From assembly GCA_023393065.1 (NCBI GenBank), contig JAEWMX010000005.1:62001-126000 (forward strand): a stretch of DNA of 64,000 nucleotides, read 5' to 3'. A program made the translations under genes and the position numbers. This stretch comes from Bacillota bacterium. Lineage in GTDB: Bacteria > Bacillota_I > Bacilli_A > RFN20 > CAG-826. A model generated the notes under the pieces. It made no database searches. It was given only the letters and a program-made list of their open reading frames with translations, and had not been told where the DNA came from. Of this stretch, positions 54,041-62,664 are shown in pieces; position 1 is the stretch's first letter, and each line of letters starts with the position of its first letter.

Positions 54041-54757
54041 TTAGCTCTTAATCGCAAAAGCTTTGAATTTCGGGTAGACGACCAAAGGAAACAAAATGGC
54101 GGGAACAATTGTTAAAACAAAGATGCTCAAAATCGTCTTTAATATATCCTGACTTTCAAAAAGGCTTCCGATGAGCAATTGAATGGCGTAGCTTGGTGAT
54201 ATGATGGCGAAATATTCAGTCGATTTATCAATGATGCCGAGAAACACAAGTAGAGTCGGGAGCATCAGAATTAAGACCATCGCCATATATTTAATGAGGA
54301 AAGACGCGAAATCAACACTGTAGAAAATGATGATGTAACCGATGGCGAGATGCGCCAAAGTCGATAAGACGACGTAGACGATCGCCAGTAGATAATTGAT
54401 GACGACGCCGTGCACTATCAACATCGTTAGACTGACGAAAACAATGGAAACGATGCTCATCAGGAGCGAAGAAATGATTTTCGAACCGAGTATTTGCACG
54501 ATTAAAACCGGAGAAACGAAGAGGCTTTTGATGGTGTTTTCTTGTTTTTCGTAGTAAAAACTCGAAGCCAAGAGAATGATTGACATCACCCCGGTATCCA
54601 TCACCAACAAAAGAGGCATCAGAGCTTTAGCCTCCGCTTCTTGAGATAGAGCAAGAATCATAACCCAAATAAGAGACAAGGCAAAACTAAACCACAAAAT
54701 CCGATATTTTAATAAGCGGATAACGTCTCCTTTAATTAGCAGTAATAGGTTTTTCAT
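54041..54757 (-). CDS. ABC-2 type exporter permease, first partner
   Basis: This 238-residue protein has six TM helices and an EKQENTIKSLFVSPVLIVQIL loop related to that of the following permease. It overlaps the ATPase gene by 4 bases and the next gene begins 2 bases after its stop, so the two permeases probably form a heterodimer. Confidence 0.88.
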   Translation of the reverse strand: MKNLLLLIKGDVIRLLKYRILWFSFALSLIWVMILALSQEAEAKALMPLLLVMDTGVMSIILLASSFYYEKQENTIKSLFVSPVLIVQILGSKIISSLLMSIVSIVFVSLTMLIVHGVVINYLLAIVYVVLSTLAHLAIGYIIIFYSVDFASFLIKYMAMVLILMLPTLLVFLGIIDKSTEYFAIISPSYAIQLLIGSLFESQDILKTILSIFVLTIVPAILFPLVVYPKFKAFAIKS

Positions 54758-55617
54758 TTGCCTTCTTCTTTTCCTACGACCTTGATAAAGATATCTTCCA
54801 TGCTCATCTCTCCGCTATGAAGAGTGATGACAGGATATTGTTTTAAGACATTCAAAAAGTCATTGTTTGATCCGAGGCCCTCAAGCGGGAAATAATCGCT
54901 ATTTGTCTTTTCTTCTTTTAAGTATTCGACCTTGATTTGATGCTGACCATACTTTAGTTTTAAAGCTCTCGGCGTTGAAATTTCAAGGACATTGCCTTTC
55001 GAGATGAAGGCCACCTCATCGCATAGTTGCTCGACGTCGCCCATCAGATGAGTCGAGATGAATATCGTCTTGCCTGCCGCTTTCAATTCTAAGATGATGT
55101 CTTTGATGATGCGGGCATTCGTGGGGTCAAGGCCATTCGTGGGTTCGTCAAGAAAGATTACTTTGGGATCATTTAACAGCGCTCTGACGAAATTTAGGCG
55201 AACCTTCATGCCTTTTGAATATTGTCCGACTTGTTGGTTTTTTGCTTCACCCAAACCAACGCGCGTAAGCAACGCTTCATAATCGATCTTATTTCGATAG
55301 AGATTAGCTAAAAACGAAAGGTTTTCCATCGCCGTTAGCTTGTTAAAAAAGACCGGCATTTCAAAGCCGACACCGATTTCTTCATAGAAGGTCTTATTGT
55401 ATTTTTTTAAAGACTCACCGAAATATAGAATCTCCCCTTCGTAATCATTGAGAAGTTTAATCATGAGTTTTTGAGTCGTGGATTTACCGGCTCCGCTCGG
55501 ACCAAGCAATCCGAATATCGTCCCGGCCTTCACGCTGAAGGATATGTTGTTTAAGACATTATTTTGTTTTTTGCTATATCGATAATTGACATTTCGAAGG
55601 ACAAAAGCATTTTCCAT
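54754..55617 (-). CDS. ABC exporter ATP-binding protein
   Basis: The 287-residue ATPase has Walker A GPSGAGKST, signature YSKGMKVRLNFVRALLNDPK, Walker B VIFLDEPTNGLDP and switch His in FISTHLMGD. The Ser-Lys-Gly signature and size fit the ABC-2 exporter class. First gene of the operon, with a TTAGGAGA ribosome binding site. Confidence 0.9.
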   Translation of the reverse strand: MENAFVLRNVNYRYSKKQNNVLNNISFSVKAGTIFGLLGPSGAGKSTTQKLMIKLLNDYEGEILYFGESLKKYNKTFYEEIGVGFEMPVFFNKLTAMENLSFLANLYRNKIDYEALLTRVGLGEAKNQQVGQYSKGMKVRLNFVRALLNDPKVIFLDEPTNGLDPTNARIIKDIILELKAAGKTIFISTHLMGDVEQLCDEVAFISKGNVLEISTPRALKLKYGQHQIKVEYLKEEKTNSDYFPLEGLGSNNDFLNVLKQYPVITLHSGEMSMEDIFIKVVGKEEGK

Positions 55618-56042
55618 ATGTTGTCTCCTAACTCTATTGCCGATAATACGATTTTGTAGTCAGCAGATAGGATGATGCGCACATCAATATTTTAGAATAC
55701 TCATGTCAATAGCGATATTAATTTAGAAATAAACATAATTATTCACATTCACCACCGCGCTGATTTAATCAAAAACACAAAACTGCCGGTCTCGAGTCGA
55801 CTCATCATGTTCGAAGATTTTTTAATCAATTTTGCTTAGAGGTGCGAATTTGCGATTCATATCTAATTTGTCTGTTGCTTGCTTGACATCAGGCAATGGA
55901 AAATCTTGCACACAATTGTATAGAAAAACGCGATTTCAATATAAAATTTACTTTAAATATTGAATCGTCTATCTGTTTATTTGCTAACAAGAGTCATCAC
56001 ACGGTAGACAAGTAACGAAATTCTTGATGAATCTTTTTGCCC
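55618..56042. other. Intergenic region, no gene seen
   Basis: This A/T-rich 425-bp spacer lies between the broken leucine-rich-repeat gene and the exporter operon, both on the minus strand. I find no open frame, RNA or clear terminator. The promoter of the exporter operon must lie in its left part but no convincing hexamer pair stands out. Confidence 0.5.
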
Positions 56043-58106
56043 TTAAGATGGAACATACGCCCCGGTTGACATCGGAATGCCCAATCCATTCACATAAGTG
56101 TAGTATTCCCACGAACTTACATCTTCTATATCAAGGTAAATATGACCGCAGTCCCCACCAAAATACGGGTTACTATTTAAATCCAAATTTTCGATATAAA
56201 TAATATAAGTTGCAGGATCTGGCATAATCGCCGAGATGCTTAATGAAGCGGCGGTCAAATCGATTAAGACAATTGTTTCAAGCGCTGGCAAATTGAGATA
56301 GGCGACGGCAAATTCACCAGTCAGTGTGACATTGTTTAGGTAGATTAATTTGAGGGCGTTAAAGTAATCGCCAAGACGGCTGATTTTAATGTTGGCAAAA
56401 CTACAATTTGTGACTGTGATTTCTTCAAGGGACGCAAAAGTCGAAGCTTCGTCACCGATTCGCAAATCGCCTGTCATCGTCACTAGATTGAAAATCAAAT
56501 CGCTCAACACAGGGAAGGATGTGTCTCTTTCTCCAATATAAATGCTGCTGCCCTCAATGCTATTTAATGAGATTGTCTCAAGGCTATCATATTCATCTTC
56601 CGTTGAACCGATTCGCATCGCGCCCATATTTTGCATGTTGCTCAATTCAATCGTGGTGAGATTTGGGTGATCGTCAACAACTATTATCGATTGTGACCAG
56701 TCGTTAAATTCTACGCCATCGAGAATCAAAGAAACCAAAGCCGATGGATATACGGTTCCGCCCAGCAAGTCTAAAAAGGATATCGTGGAGCCACTTAAGT
56801 CAACCCCTCCGATAATGGAGCCTTTGATTGTGATGTAGTTATAGTGTCCGTCTGTCAAATCTAGCAGGGCGGGAGTCTCGGTATCAGGTTTACTTCCCTC
56901 AATTTCCACAGTGCCGATATTCGAATTGTCGATACTCAGAGATGCAAGTTTGGGAAATTCATTTTGTTCATTACCAAAATAGAAATCGCCAATAAATGAA
57001 TTGGTCATGGTAAAGGCCACAAGTTTGGGAAAAGAATAACCATAGCTGTCATCGCCGATTTTGATATATCTAAACGATGACTCGTCGATGCTTATTAGCA
57101 TCAACTCAGGAAAACTATAAAGCGTCAATCCGGGTTCTTCTTTAAATGTTGAATAATCTTCATTCTCGACCTCGGTATTATTAGATATAAACAGCCAATA
57201 TCCAGAACAATCTTCGATAGCGATCGATGTCAACAAACTGAATTCACCGTTAATCGTTAAATGTTTATAATATGGATTCACGACCGGAGGGGTGAATAAT
57301 AGACCGGATATCGCCATTGTCGTAAGCAGAGGGAATTCGCCTAAGATAAAGACGTCCTCCGACGCTCCTTCGATGCTTAAGGTTTCAATCCAAGATAAAT
57401 CTTGTAGATAGACGCGACCGATTCCATAGCCATTAATTTCATTTGGAACCACAAAATCACTTACGGCGGCAGTTTGTGCAGATGCATATTCTGGCGTATC
57501 TGGCTTGATAACAACATCGACAAGACCTTCATTTAGCTGGACTTGATATCCAAGATCACTATCAAAATAATCGATGGCGTGGACCTCGAAATTTAAGATG
57601 GTCGTCGAGTTTTCGGGAATGTCGGCCGGAAATGTTCCATCGACCGTATCGCGCGAGAACAGGATTTTCGTTAGACTAATGGTTCGATCGGATAGATATG
57701 TCGTATGTCCGGTTGAGCCGGGAATAGTTAGAGAAACTTCGGTGGTGTAGCTTTGATCGGCTTCAACTTTAATCGTCGAAGTCGCGTGATAGGTTTCCGA
57801 TTGGTCGGTGTAGACGCATTCTCCGAGCTCGCTATCATTGAGTTCGACGCTGTAGAGCAAATCGTAGTTTGCGCCATTGGTAGTCACCACGACTTGAAAA
57901 TTCGTGTCGCTATAAATGGATTCGTCATAATCAATTTTTGAATGATAGAGGCCCATCGAAACACTTTCAGCAGGTGGCACGACAACTTCTTCGTCATCAA
58001 GATACATCTCGATAAATTATGGCGGATCATCAACCGTTGCACCACTGCAACCGGTCAAAAAAGATATGGACAGCAAAACTGCGAATCCAAAGCGCATTTG
58101 TTTCAT
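56043..58106 (-). pseudogene. Leucine-rich-repeat surface lipoprotein interrupted by one in-frame stop
   Basis: The gene starts at 58106 behind AAAGGGAGA with a perfect lipoprotein signal peptide (MKQMRFGFAVLLSISFLTGC), but codon 30 is TAA. After FIE the frame continues from an ATG at 58007 for 654 residues without further damage. The mature part has a beta-rich N-terminal domain (about 10-210) and then many irregular leucine-rich-type repeats of 22 to 26 residues with the pattern F-P-x-L-x-x-I-x-I-x-x-S/C. Without the signal peptide the downstream frame would make a useless cytoplasmic protein. A recent null allele, phase-type variation or a base error are all possible. Confidence 0.8.
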
Positions 58107-58316
58107 ACATTTCTCCCTTTAGGTTTGTTACATGGGCGAACCACGGAAAAGTCGAGCCTAAAATGATAGTTGTGAAACCAAAAATTGGTTTGCTTGCCTG
58201 ATAACTAAAATATAATACTGCTCAATATTTATGACAAGAAAGCGCAATAATCCATTATTGCTCAACCACCTGTCTTGGAAAGTTGCATTATTTTATTATC
58301 TAAGGAGACCCGCAAT

Positions 58317-59147
58317 ATGCTTGAGTATCCAGAGTCCCACATTTTAGTCTCACAGATTAATAACGCGCTTAAGAATCGCAAGATTGTTAGGGTAATTGCC
58401 AACAGTTCACCACATAAATTCGCCTGGTTCAACGGTTCTCCGAGCCAATACCCCGCTCTTCTAAAAGATCGAACGATAAAATCTGCCACCGCCTATGGCG
58501 GAATGTTGGAAATTGACTTCGATGGCGTCTGTCTAGTGATCGGTGATGGCACTAATCTAACCTGGCATTCAAATAGCCAAAACATTCCTAGTAAACACCA
58601 ACTCTTACTCGAGTTGGATGACCACAGCACAATCACCTGTTCGGTGCAGATGTATGGTGGAATTTGGGCTTTTGAAGAAGGCACATTTGATAATCCTTAT
58701 TACCTCGGCGCTAAGAAAGCAATCCCCCTTGATGAATCCGACTCCACCTTAGAATATTTCTTAGAAAAGACTCAAAAATATAGCAATCTCTCCCTCAAAG
58801 TCTTTCTCGCCACCGAACAGCGCTTTGCCGGATTGGGAAACGGTGTCTTGCAAGACATCCTTTTTAAAGCCCGAATGAATCCGAGAACCAAAATTAATAC
58901 TTTGACCTCGGAAAAAATATGCGAGTTGCATTCGGTCATCGTCAAAGAAATTCAGGCGATGATTCAACAAGGAGGCCGTGGCACCGAGAGCGATCTTTTC
59001 GGTCAATATGGCCGTTATCTCACTCTAAGCCAACGCTATGCCAATAAAGAAGTCTGTCCAAACTGTCAGTCGGCCTTCGTTAAAGAAGCTTATATGGGTG
59101 GAACCATCTACTACTGTCCGGCTTGCCAACCGGTTGTCAAATCCTAA
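58317..59147 (+). CDS. Fpg/Nei-like DNA glycosylase lacking Pro2
   Basis: The 276-residue protein has the Fpg/Nei architecture: N-terminal beta-sandwich, helix-two-turn-helix (LGNGVLQDILFKARMNP near 190-206) and a four-Cys zinc finger at the C-terminus (CPNCQ, CPACQ). The start at 58317 is fixed by TAAGGAG. The N-terminus reads MLEYPE where active Fpg/Nei enzymes have MPELPE, so the catalytic N-terminal Pro is replaced by Leu while the Glu is kept. Such proteins form a branch annotated as endonuclease VIII in Bacillota; their chemistry is not clear from sequence. Confidence 0.82.
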   Translation: MLEYPESHILVSQINNALKNRKIVRVIANSSPHKFAWFNGSPSQYPALLKDRTIKSATAYGGMLEIDFDGVCLVIGDGTNLTWHSNSQNIPSKHQLLLELDDHSTITCSVQMYGGIWAFEEGTFDNPYYLGAKKAIPLDESDSTLEYFLEKTQKYSNLSLKVFLATEQRFAGLGNGVLQDILFKARMNPRTKINTLTSEKICELHSVIVKEIQAMIQQGGRGTESDLFGQYGRYLTLSQRYANKEVCPNCQSAFVKEAYMGGTIYYCPACQPVVKS

Positions 59148-59217
59148 AACGCAGTTTTTGTTTGTTGGAACAAAACCTCGGCATTCTCTATTGAAACTAT
59201 ATTTGCTGAGCACCAAT

Positions 59218-59226
59218 TGATATAAT
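59218..59226 (+). promoter_or_regulatory. Extended -10 promoter of the SDR/CPBP operon
   Basis: TGATATAAT gives a perfect -10 (59221-59226) with the TG extension; a clear -35 is missing, as is usual for extended -10 promoters. It lies 36 bases before the first gene. Confidence 0.55.
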
Positions 59227-59261
59227 CAAAGCATCGCGGGAAAGAAAAGAAGATTAATCGA

Positions 59262-60251
59262 ATGAAAGTATTAGTTACGGGTGCCAACGGTTTCCTCGGC
59301 AGCCATGTTGTAAAAATTCTTATCGAGCGAGGCTATGATGTTCGGGCCTTTGTTTTAAAGGGTACTCCCGTTGATACACTAAGTGGCCTCGCCTGCGAAA
59401 TATTCGATGGCAATTTATTAAATCCTCTCGATGTCGAAAACGCTCTCGAAGACTGTGACTTTCTAATTCATACGGCGGCGATTACCGATGTGTGGCCCAC
59501 AAAAAATCCGCTCTCATGGAAAATTAATTTTGATCTCGTTAAAACACTAGCTGACATCGTCCGTAAAAAATCAGTTAAGAAATATATACATGTCGGAACG
59601 GCGAATTCCTTTGGCTACGGATCAATTAAAGAACCCGGCTCTGAAGACAAGGTTTTTAATAGCGGTAAGTATGGCTTAGACTATATAAATTCCAAAAAAG
59701 CCGCTCAAGACTATTTGCTCGAAGAAGCGAGAAAAGAACCCGGCCTACCAGTCGTTATCATTAATCCGACATTTATGATTGGCGAGAACGACACAAAACC
59801 AGGACCGGGCGAAATGATTATTTCGGTGATAAAACACAAAGTGCCTGGTTATTCGGCAGGCGGTCGTTCTTTTGCGGCGGTCAAAGATGTCGCGCTCGCA
59901 TGTGTGAATGCCATTGATAAAGGCGTTATCGGCGAGTGTTATATCACCGGTGGCACCAACATGAACTATAAGCAGTTTTTTTCTCTTATCGCCGATAAAG
60001 TGGGTGTTAAATCACCCAAGATTTTTATTCCTAAATTTGTTGCCGTACCGTTCGCGGCCTTGATGCAACTTGCTGCCAAGGTTCGCAAAAGAAAACCGCT
60101 TTTGAGCGTGACGATGGCGAGAATGTCGGGCGACGGCCATTACTACTCATCTGATAAAGCAATCAAAGAGCTCGGCTATGAACAAACAGGTCTCGATAAA
60201 GCTCTTGACGAAGCGATAAAGTGGTATGATGAACACGGATATTTGGACTAG
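59262..60251 (+). CDS. NAD-dependent epimerase/dehydratase family protein (extended SDR)
   Basis: This 329-residue protein has the nucleotide motif GANGFLG (7-13), the catalytic YxxxK (YINSKK near 146), and an overall resemblance to dihydroflavonol reductase/3-beta-hydroxysteroid dehydrogenase-like SDRs (HTAAITDVWP, NPTFMIGEND). It begins a three-gene operon with another SDR and a CPBP membrane protein. The substrate is unknown; a lipid or isoprenoid compound is plausible from the family. Confidence 0.85.
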   Translation: MKVLVTGANGFLGSHVVKILIERGYDVRAFVLKGTPVDTLSGLACEIFDGNLLNPLDVENALEDCDFLIHTAAITDVWPTKNPLSWKINFDLVKTLADIVRKKSVKKYIHVGTANSFGYGSIKEPGSEDKVFNSGKYGLDYINSKKAAQDYLLEEARKEPGLPVVIINPTFMIGENDTKPGPGEMIISVIKHKVPGYSAGGRSFAAVKDVALACVNAIDKGVIGECYITGGTNMNYKQFFSLIADKVGVKSPKIFIPKFVAVPFAALMQLAAKVRKRKPLLSVTMARMSGDGHYYSSDKAIKELGYEQTGLDKALDEAIKWYDEHGYLD

Positions 60252-60253
60252 AT

Positions 60254-61072
60254 ATGAGCAAAATCAATGACTTGGAAAATAAAGTAGTGTTAATCACCGG
60301 CGGAGGCAAGGGCATCGGCCGCGAAATCGCCAAGCTCTTTGCCATGCAAAAGGCCAAAGTCATTATCACCGGACGCGGAGAAAAAGCTTTAAAAGAAACC
60401 ACTTCTCTTATCAATGAGCAAGGCGGAAAATGCGAATATTACATCGGCGATGTCACTGATGTAGGCGACTGCCAAAGAATCATTGATGAAGTGATTAATA
60501 AACATTCTCACCTCGATGTTTTGATTAACAATGCTGGGATGAGCATGCGGGGATTGTTTGAAGATACCGATCTTGAACTATTTCATAAAATAATCGATAT
60601 AAACTTTAGCGGTGCCGTGAACATGACAAAATTGGCGCTGCCGCTTTTAATTGAAAGCCGAGGGAGTGTCTTGTTCATATCTAGCCTTTCAGGGCTCAAA
60701 GGAATTCCTGGAATTGCCCCCTATTCGACCGCCAAGATGGCTCTTACCGGCTTTAGCGAATCGCTTCGTGCCGAGATACATCGACATCATGTCCATGTCG
60801 GAATTATCTATGTCGGTTTCACCGAGAACGACGAAGATAAGCAAATCTATTTGGCAAACGGAGATCTCATCCCTCTGCGTCGCGATAAAAATAGCGACAC
60901 GCAAGTCGGCGTCGCTAAGCAAGTTGTCAAAGTAGTCCGTAGACGAAAAGCAGTCACGTATCTTACTTTTATCGGGAAGACGGCAAACATTTTATATCGC
61001 TTGTTTCCGCGTTTATCGGGATTTTTATTAAGAAAATTTGCCATGAAGAATAAAGGATACAAAGCATCATGA
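60254..61072 (+). CDS. Classical short-chain dehydrogenase/reductase
   Basis: The 272-residue enzyme has TGGGKGIG (15-22), NNAG near 94, the catalytic Ser in ISSLSG and YSTAK near 159-163. The C-terminal basic stretch (NILYRLFPRLSGFLLRKFAMKNK) resembles membrane-associating tails of SDRs acting on lipids. It starts 2 bases behind the epimerase gene and overlaps the next gene by 4 bases. Confidence 0.88.
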   Translation: MSKINDLENKVVLITGGGKGIGREIAKLFAMQKAKVIITGRGEKALKETTSLINEQGGKCEYYIGDVTDVGDCQRIIDEVINKHSHLDVLINNAGMSMRGLFEDTDLELFHKIIDINFSGAVNMTKLALPLLIESRGSVLFISSLSGLKGIPGIAPYSTAKMALTGFSESLRAEIHRHHVHVGIIYVGFTENDEDKQIYLANGDLIPLRRDKNSDTQVGVAKQVVKVVRRRKAVTYLTFIGKTANILYRLFPRLSGFLLRKFAMKNKGYKAS

Positions 61073-61806
61073 TCTATAGCCAGGCCCTCGACTTTTCCGT
61101 TCTGCTAAATGAAGAGGTAATTGCACTTTTAATCTATCCGCTTCTCTACCTGCTCTATTACTTCGGAAGCGATTTTCCATTCGTTAAGAAATTTAGGGCA
61201 CGGTTTAATGAGTCACAAGAAAATTTTGAAAAATCCGTCTACTTTCGCCGGTCGATGGGTTTCGTCCTCTTGGGTTTGATTCCTTTTCTCATAACTGCTT
61301 TTTACTTTAAAAAACCTTTGAGCGCCTACGGACTCGGCCTACCTTCAGGCGAGTATGCCCTTTATTGGTCACTTATTCCATTAGCTGCCGTCTTTCTCGT
61401 CAGCCTCCTTCTCCCCGCTAAGAAAATCAACCTTTCCTACTATCCGGAAGTCCGCAAAAAAACATGGCCGCTTTCAAGGACGATTATCAATGCGGCGTTT
61501 TGGGCTGTGTATCTATTGGGATATGAGTTTGCTCTTCGAGGAATGATCTTTTATACAACTCTTTATGCTTACGGTCTATTTCCGGCGCTTGCCATCAACA
61601 GCATCATCTATGCTTTAATTCACATTTTCAAAGGACCAAAAGAAGCTTTCGGGGCCTTCTTTCTCGGTATCCTTTTGTGTTTGATTACCTACTACACCAA
61701 TTCGATTTGGATGGCCTTAATCATTCATATCGCGATGGCTGTCATCAATGATATCAAAGCTGTAAATGCCACCAAAAAATCCGAAAAAGCTTCAGAAAAC
61801 ATATAA
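61069..61806 (+). CDS. CPBP family intramembrane metalloprotease-like protein
   Basis: The 245-residue protein has about seven TM helices and the CPBP (Abi) motifs in order: YEFALRG near 162-168 (first Glu of the usual EExxxR replaced by Tyr), HIFKGPKEAFGAF near 190 and HIAMAVIND at the end. The changed first Glu may reduce protease activity. Members act in prenyl-protein processing or bacteriocin immunity; the operon partners do not decide between these. Confidence 0.82.
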   Translation: MIYSQALDFSVLLNEEVIALLIYPLLYLLYYFGSDFPFVKKFRARFNESQENFEKSVYFRRSMGFVLLGLIPFLITAFYFKKPLSAYGLGLPSGEYALYWSLIPLAAVFLVSLLLPAKKINLSYYPEVRKKTWPLSRTIINAAFWAVYLLGYEFALRGMIFYTTLYAYGLFPALAINSIIYALIHIFKGPKEAFGAFFLGILLCLITYYTNSIWMALIIHIAMAVINDIKAVNATKKSEKASENI

Positions 61807-61826
61807 CTATATCGAATTTTACATTC

Positions 61827-62300
61827 TTACAGTAGTTTAACGATTGTATTTTCGATATCTTCTGGCTTAATGCGAGAATCAAATCGATCGACAACTTCGC
61901 CTTCTCTACTGACGAGAAACTTGGTGAAGTTCCATCGAATATTGCTGCCTAATGGGCTGCTCTTCTGGCTCTTAAGATATGTATATAAAGGAGCTTCGTT
62001 TTTGCCGTTGACTTCAATCTTGGAAAACTGCGTAAAACTCACGTCGTAACGAAGCTTGCATATGCTTGCTATCTCGGCCTCCGTTTCGGGGGCTTGATTA
62101 GCAAACTGATTGCACGGAAAATCCAATATTTCGAATCCTTGGTCGCGATACTTTTTGTAAAGTTTTTCCAAGCCCTCATATTGAGGAGTGTATCCGCAGC
62201 CGGTCGCCGTGTTGACAATCAGAAGCACTTTGCCTTTAAAATGTGTCAAAGCAATATCTTTGCCAGTAATATCTTTCATTATAAAATCATAAATTTTCAT
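61827..62300 (-). CDS. Glutathione peroxidase family thiol peroxidase
   Basis: This 157-residue enzyme has the GPx fold with peroxidatic Cys 35 in NTATGCGYT, FPCNQFANQAP near 70-80 with Gln and a second Cys, and WNFTKFLVS near 127. A Cys enzyme of this type in Bacillota usually uses thioredoxin rather than glutathione. The ATG at 62300 behind GAGGAC is the proper family start; an upstream extension in the open frame is not conserved. Confidence 0.92.
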   Translation of the reverse strand: MKIYDFIMKDITGKDIALTHFKGKVLLIVNTATGCGYTPQYEGLEKLYKKYRDQGFEILDFPCNQFANQAPETEAEIASICKLRYDVSFTQFSKIEVNGKNEAPLYTYLKSQKSSPLGSNIRWNFTKFLVSREGEVVDRFDSRIKPEDIENTIVKLL

Positions 62301-62369
62301 ATTTTTTGTCCTCACTAAAATTTTCGCTGATACGCGATGGGATAACAACAAATGTGCTATAGATTTGTA

Positions 62370-62645
62370 CTATGAACCATAGCCCCAAGTGACGGGGCGT
62401 TCATTTGGATTCCACGTGCTGTACCAGCTTTCCGGTAGCGACGCAGCTTCGGCGTATATTGTTAATAATGGACAGCGCCCAAAGCAATTGTCGCCGACAT
62501 AGGAAACGGATAGAGGAATAATAATTGAAGTCAATGACGAACAGCCATCAAAAGCATAACCCCATATTTCGAGGAGCGTTGAAGGAAGGGATTCACTTTT
62601 TAAAATCGATAATTTTGATAGTCGTTGCCTAGATGGCGCATTATA
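62370..62645 (-). pseudogene. 3' remnant of a BspA-like leucine-rich-repeat protein
   Basis: On the minus strand an open stretch of about 90 codons without start ends at a stop at 62370. It encodes the typical LRR_5 repeat pattern: IWGYAFDGCSSLTSIIIP, VSYVGDNCFGRCPLLTIYAEA and a closing WNPNERPVTWG, exactly how BspA-like proteins end. The 5' part of the gene is missing; a stop codon lies immediately upstream. Confidence 0.75.
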
Positions 62646-62664
62646 TTAAATAATAAGTAGCGGA

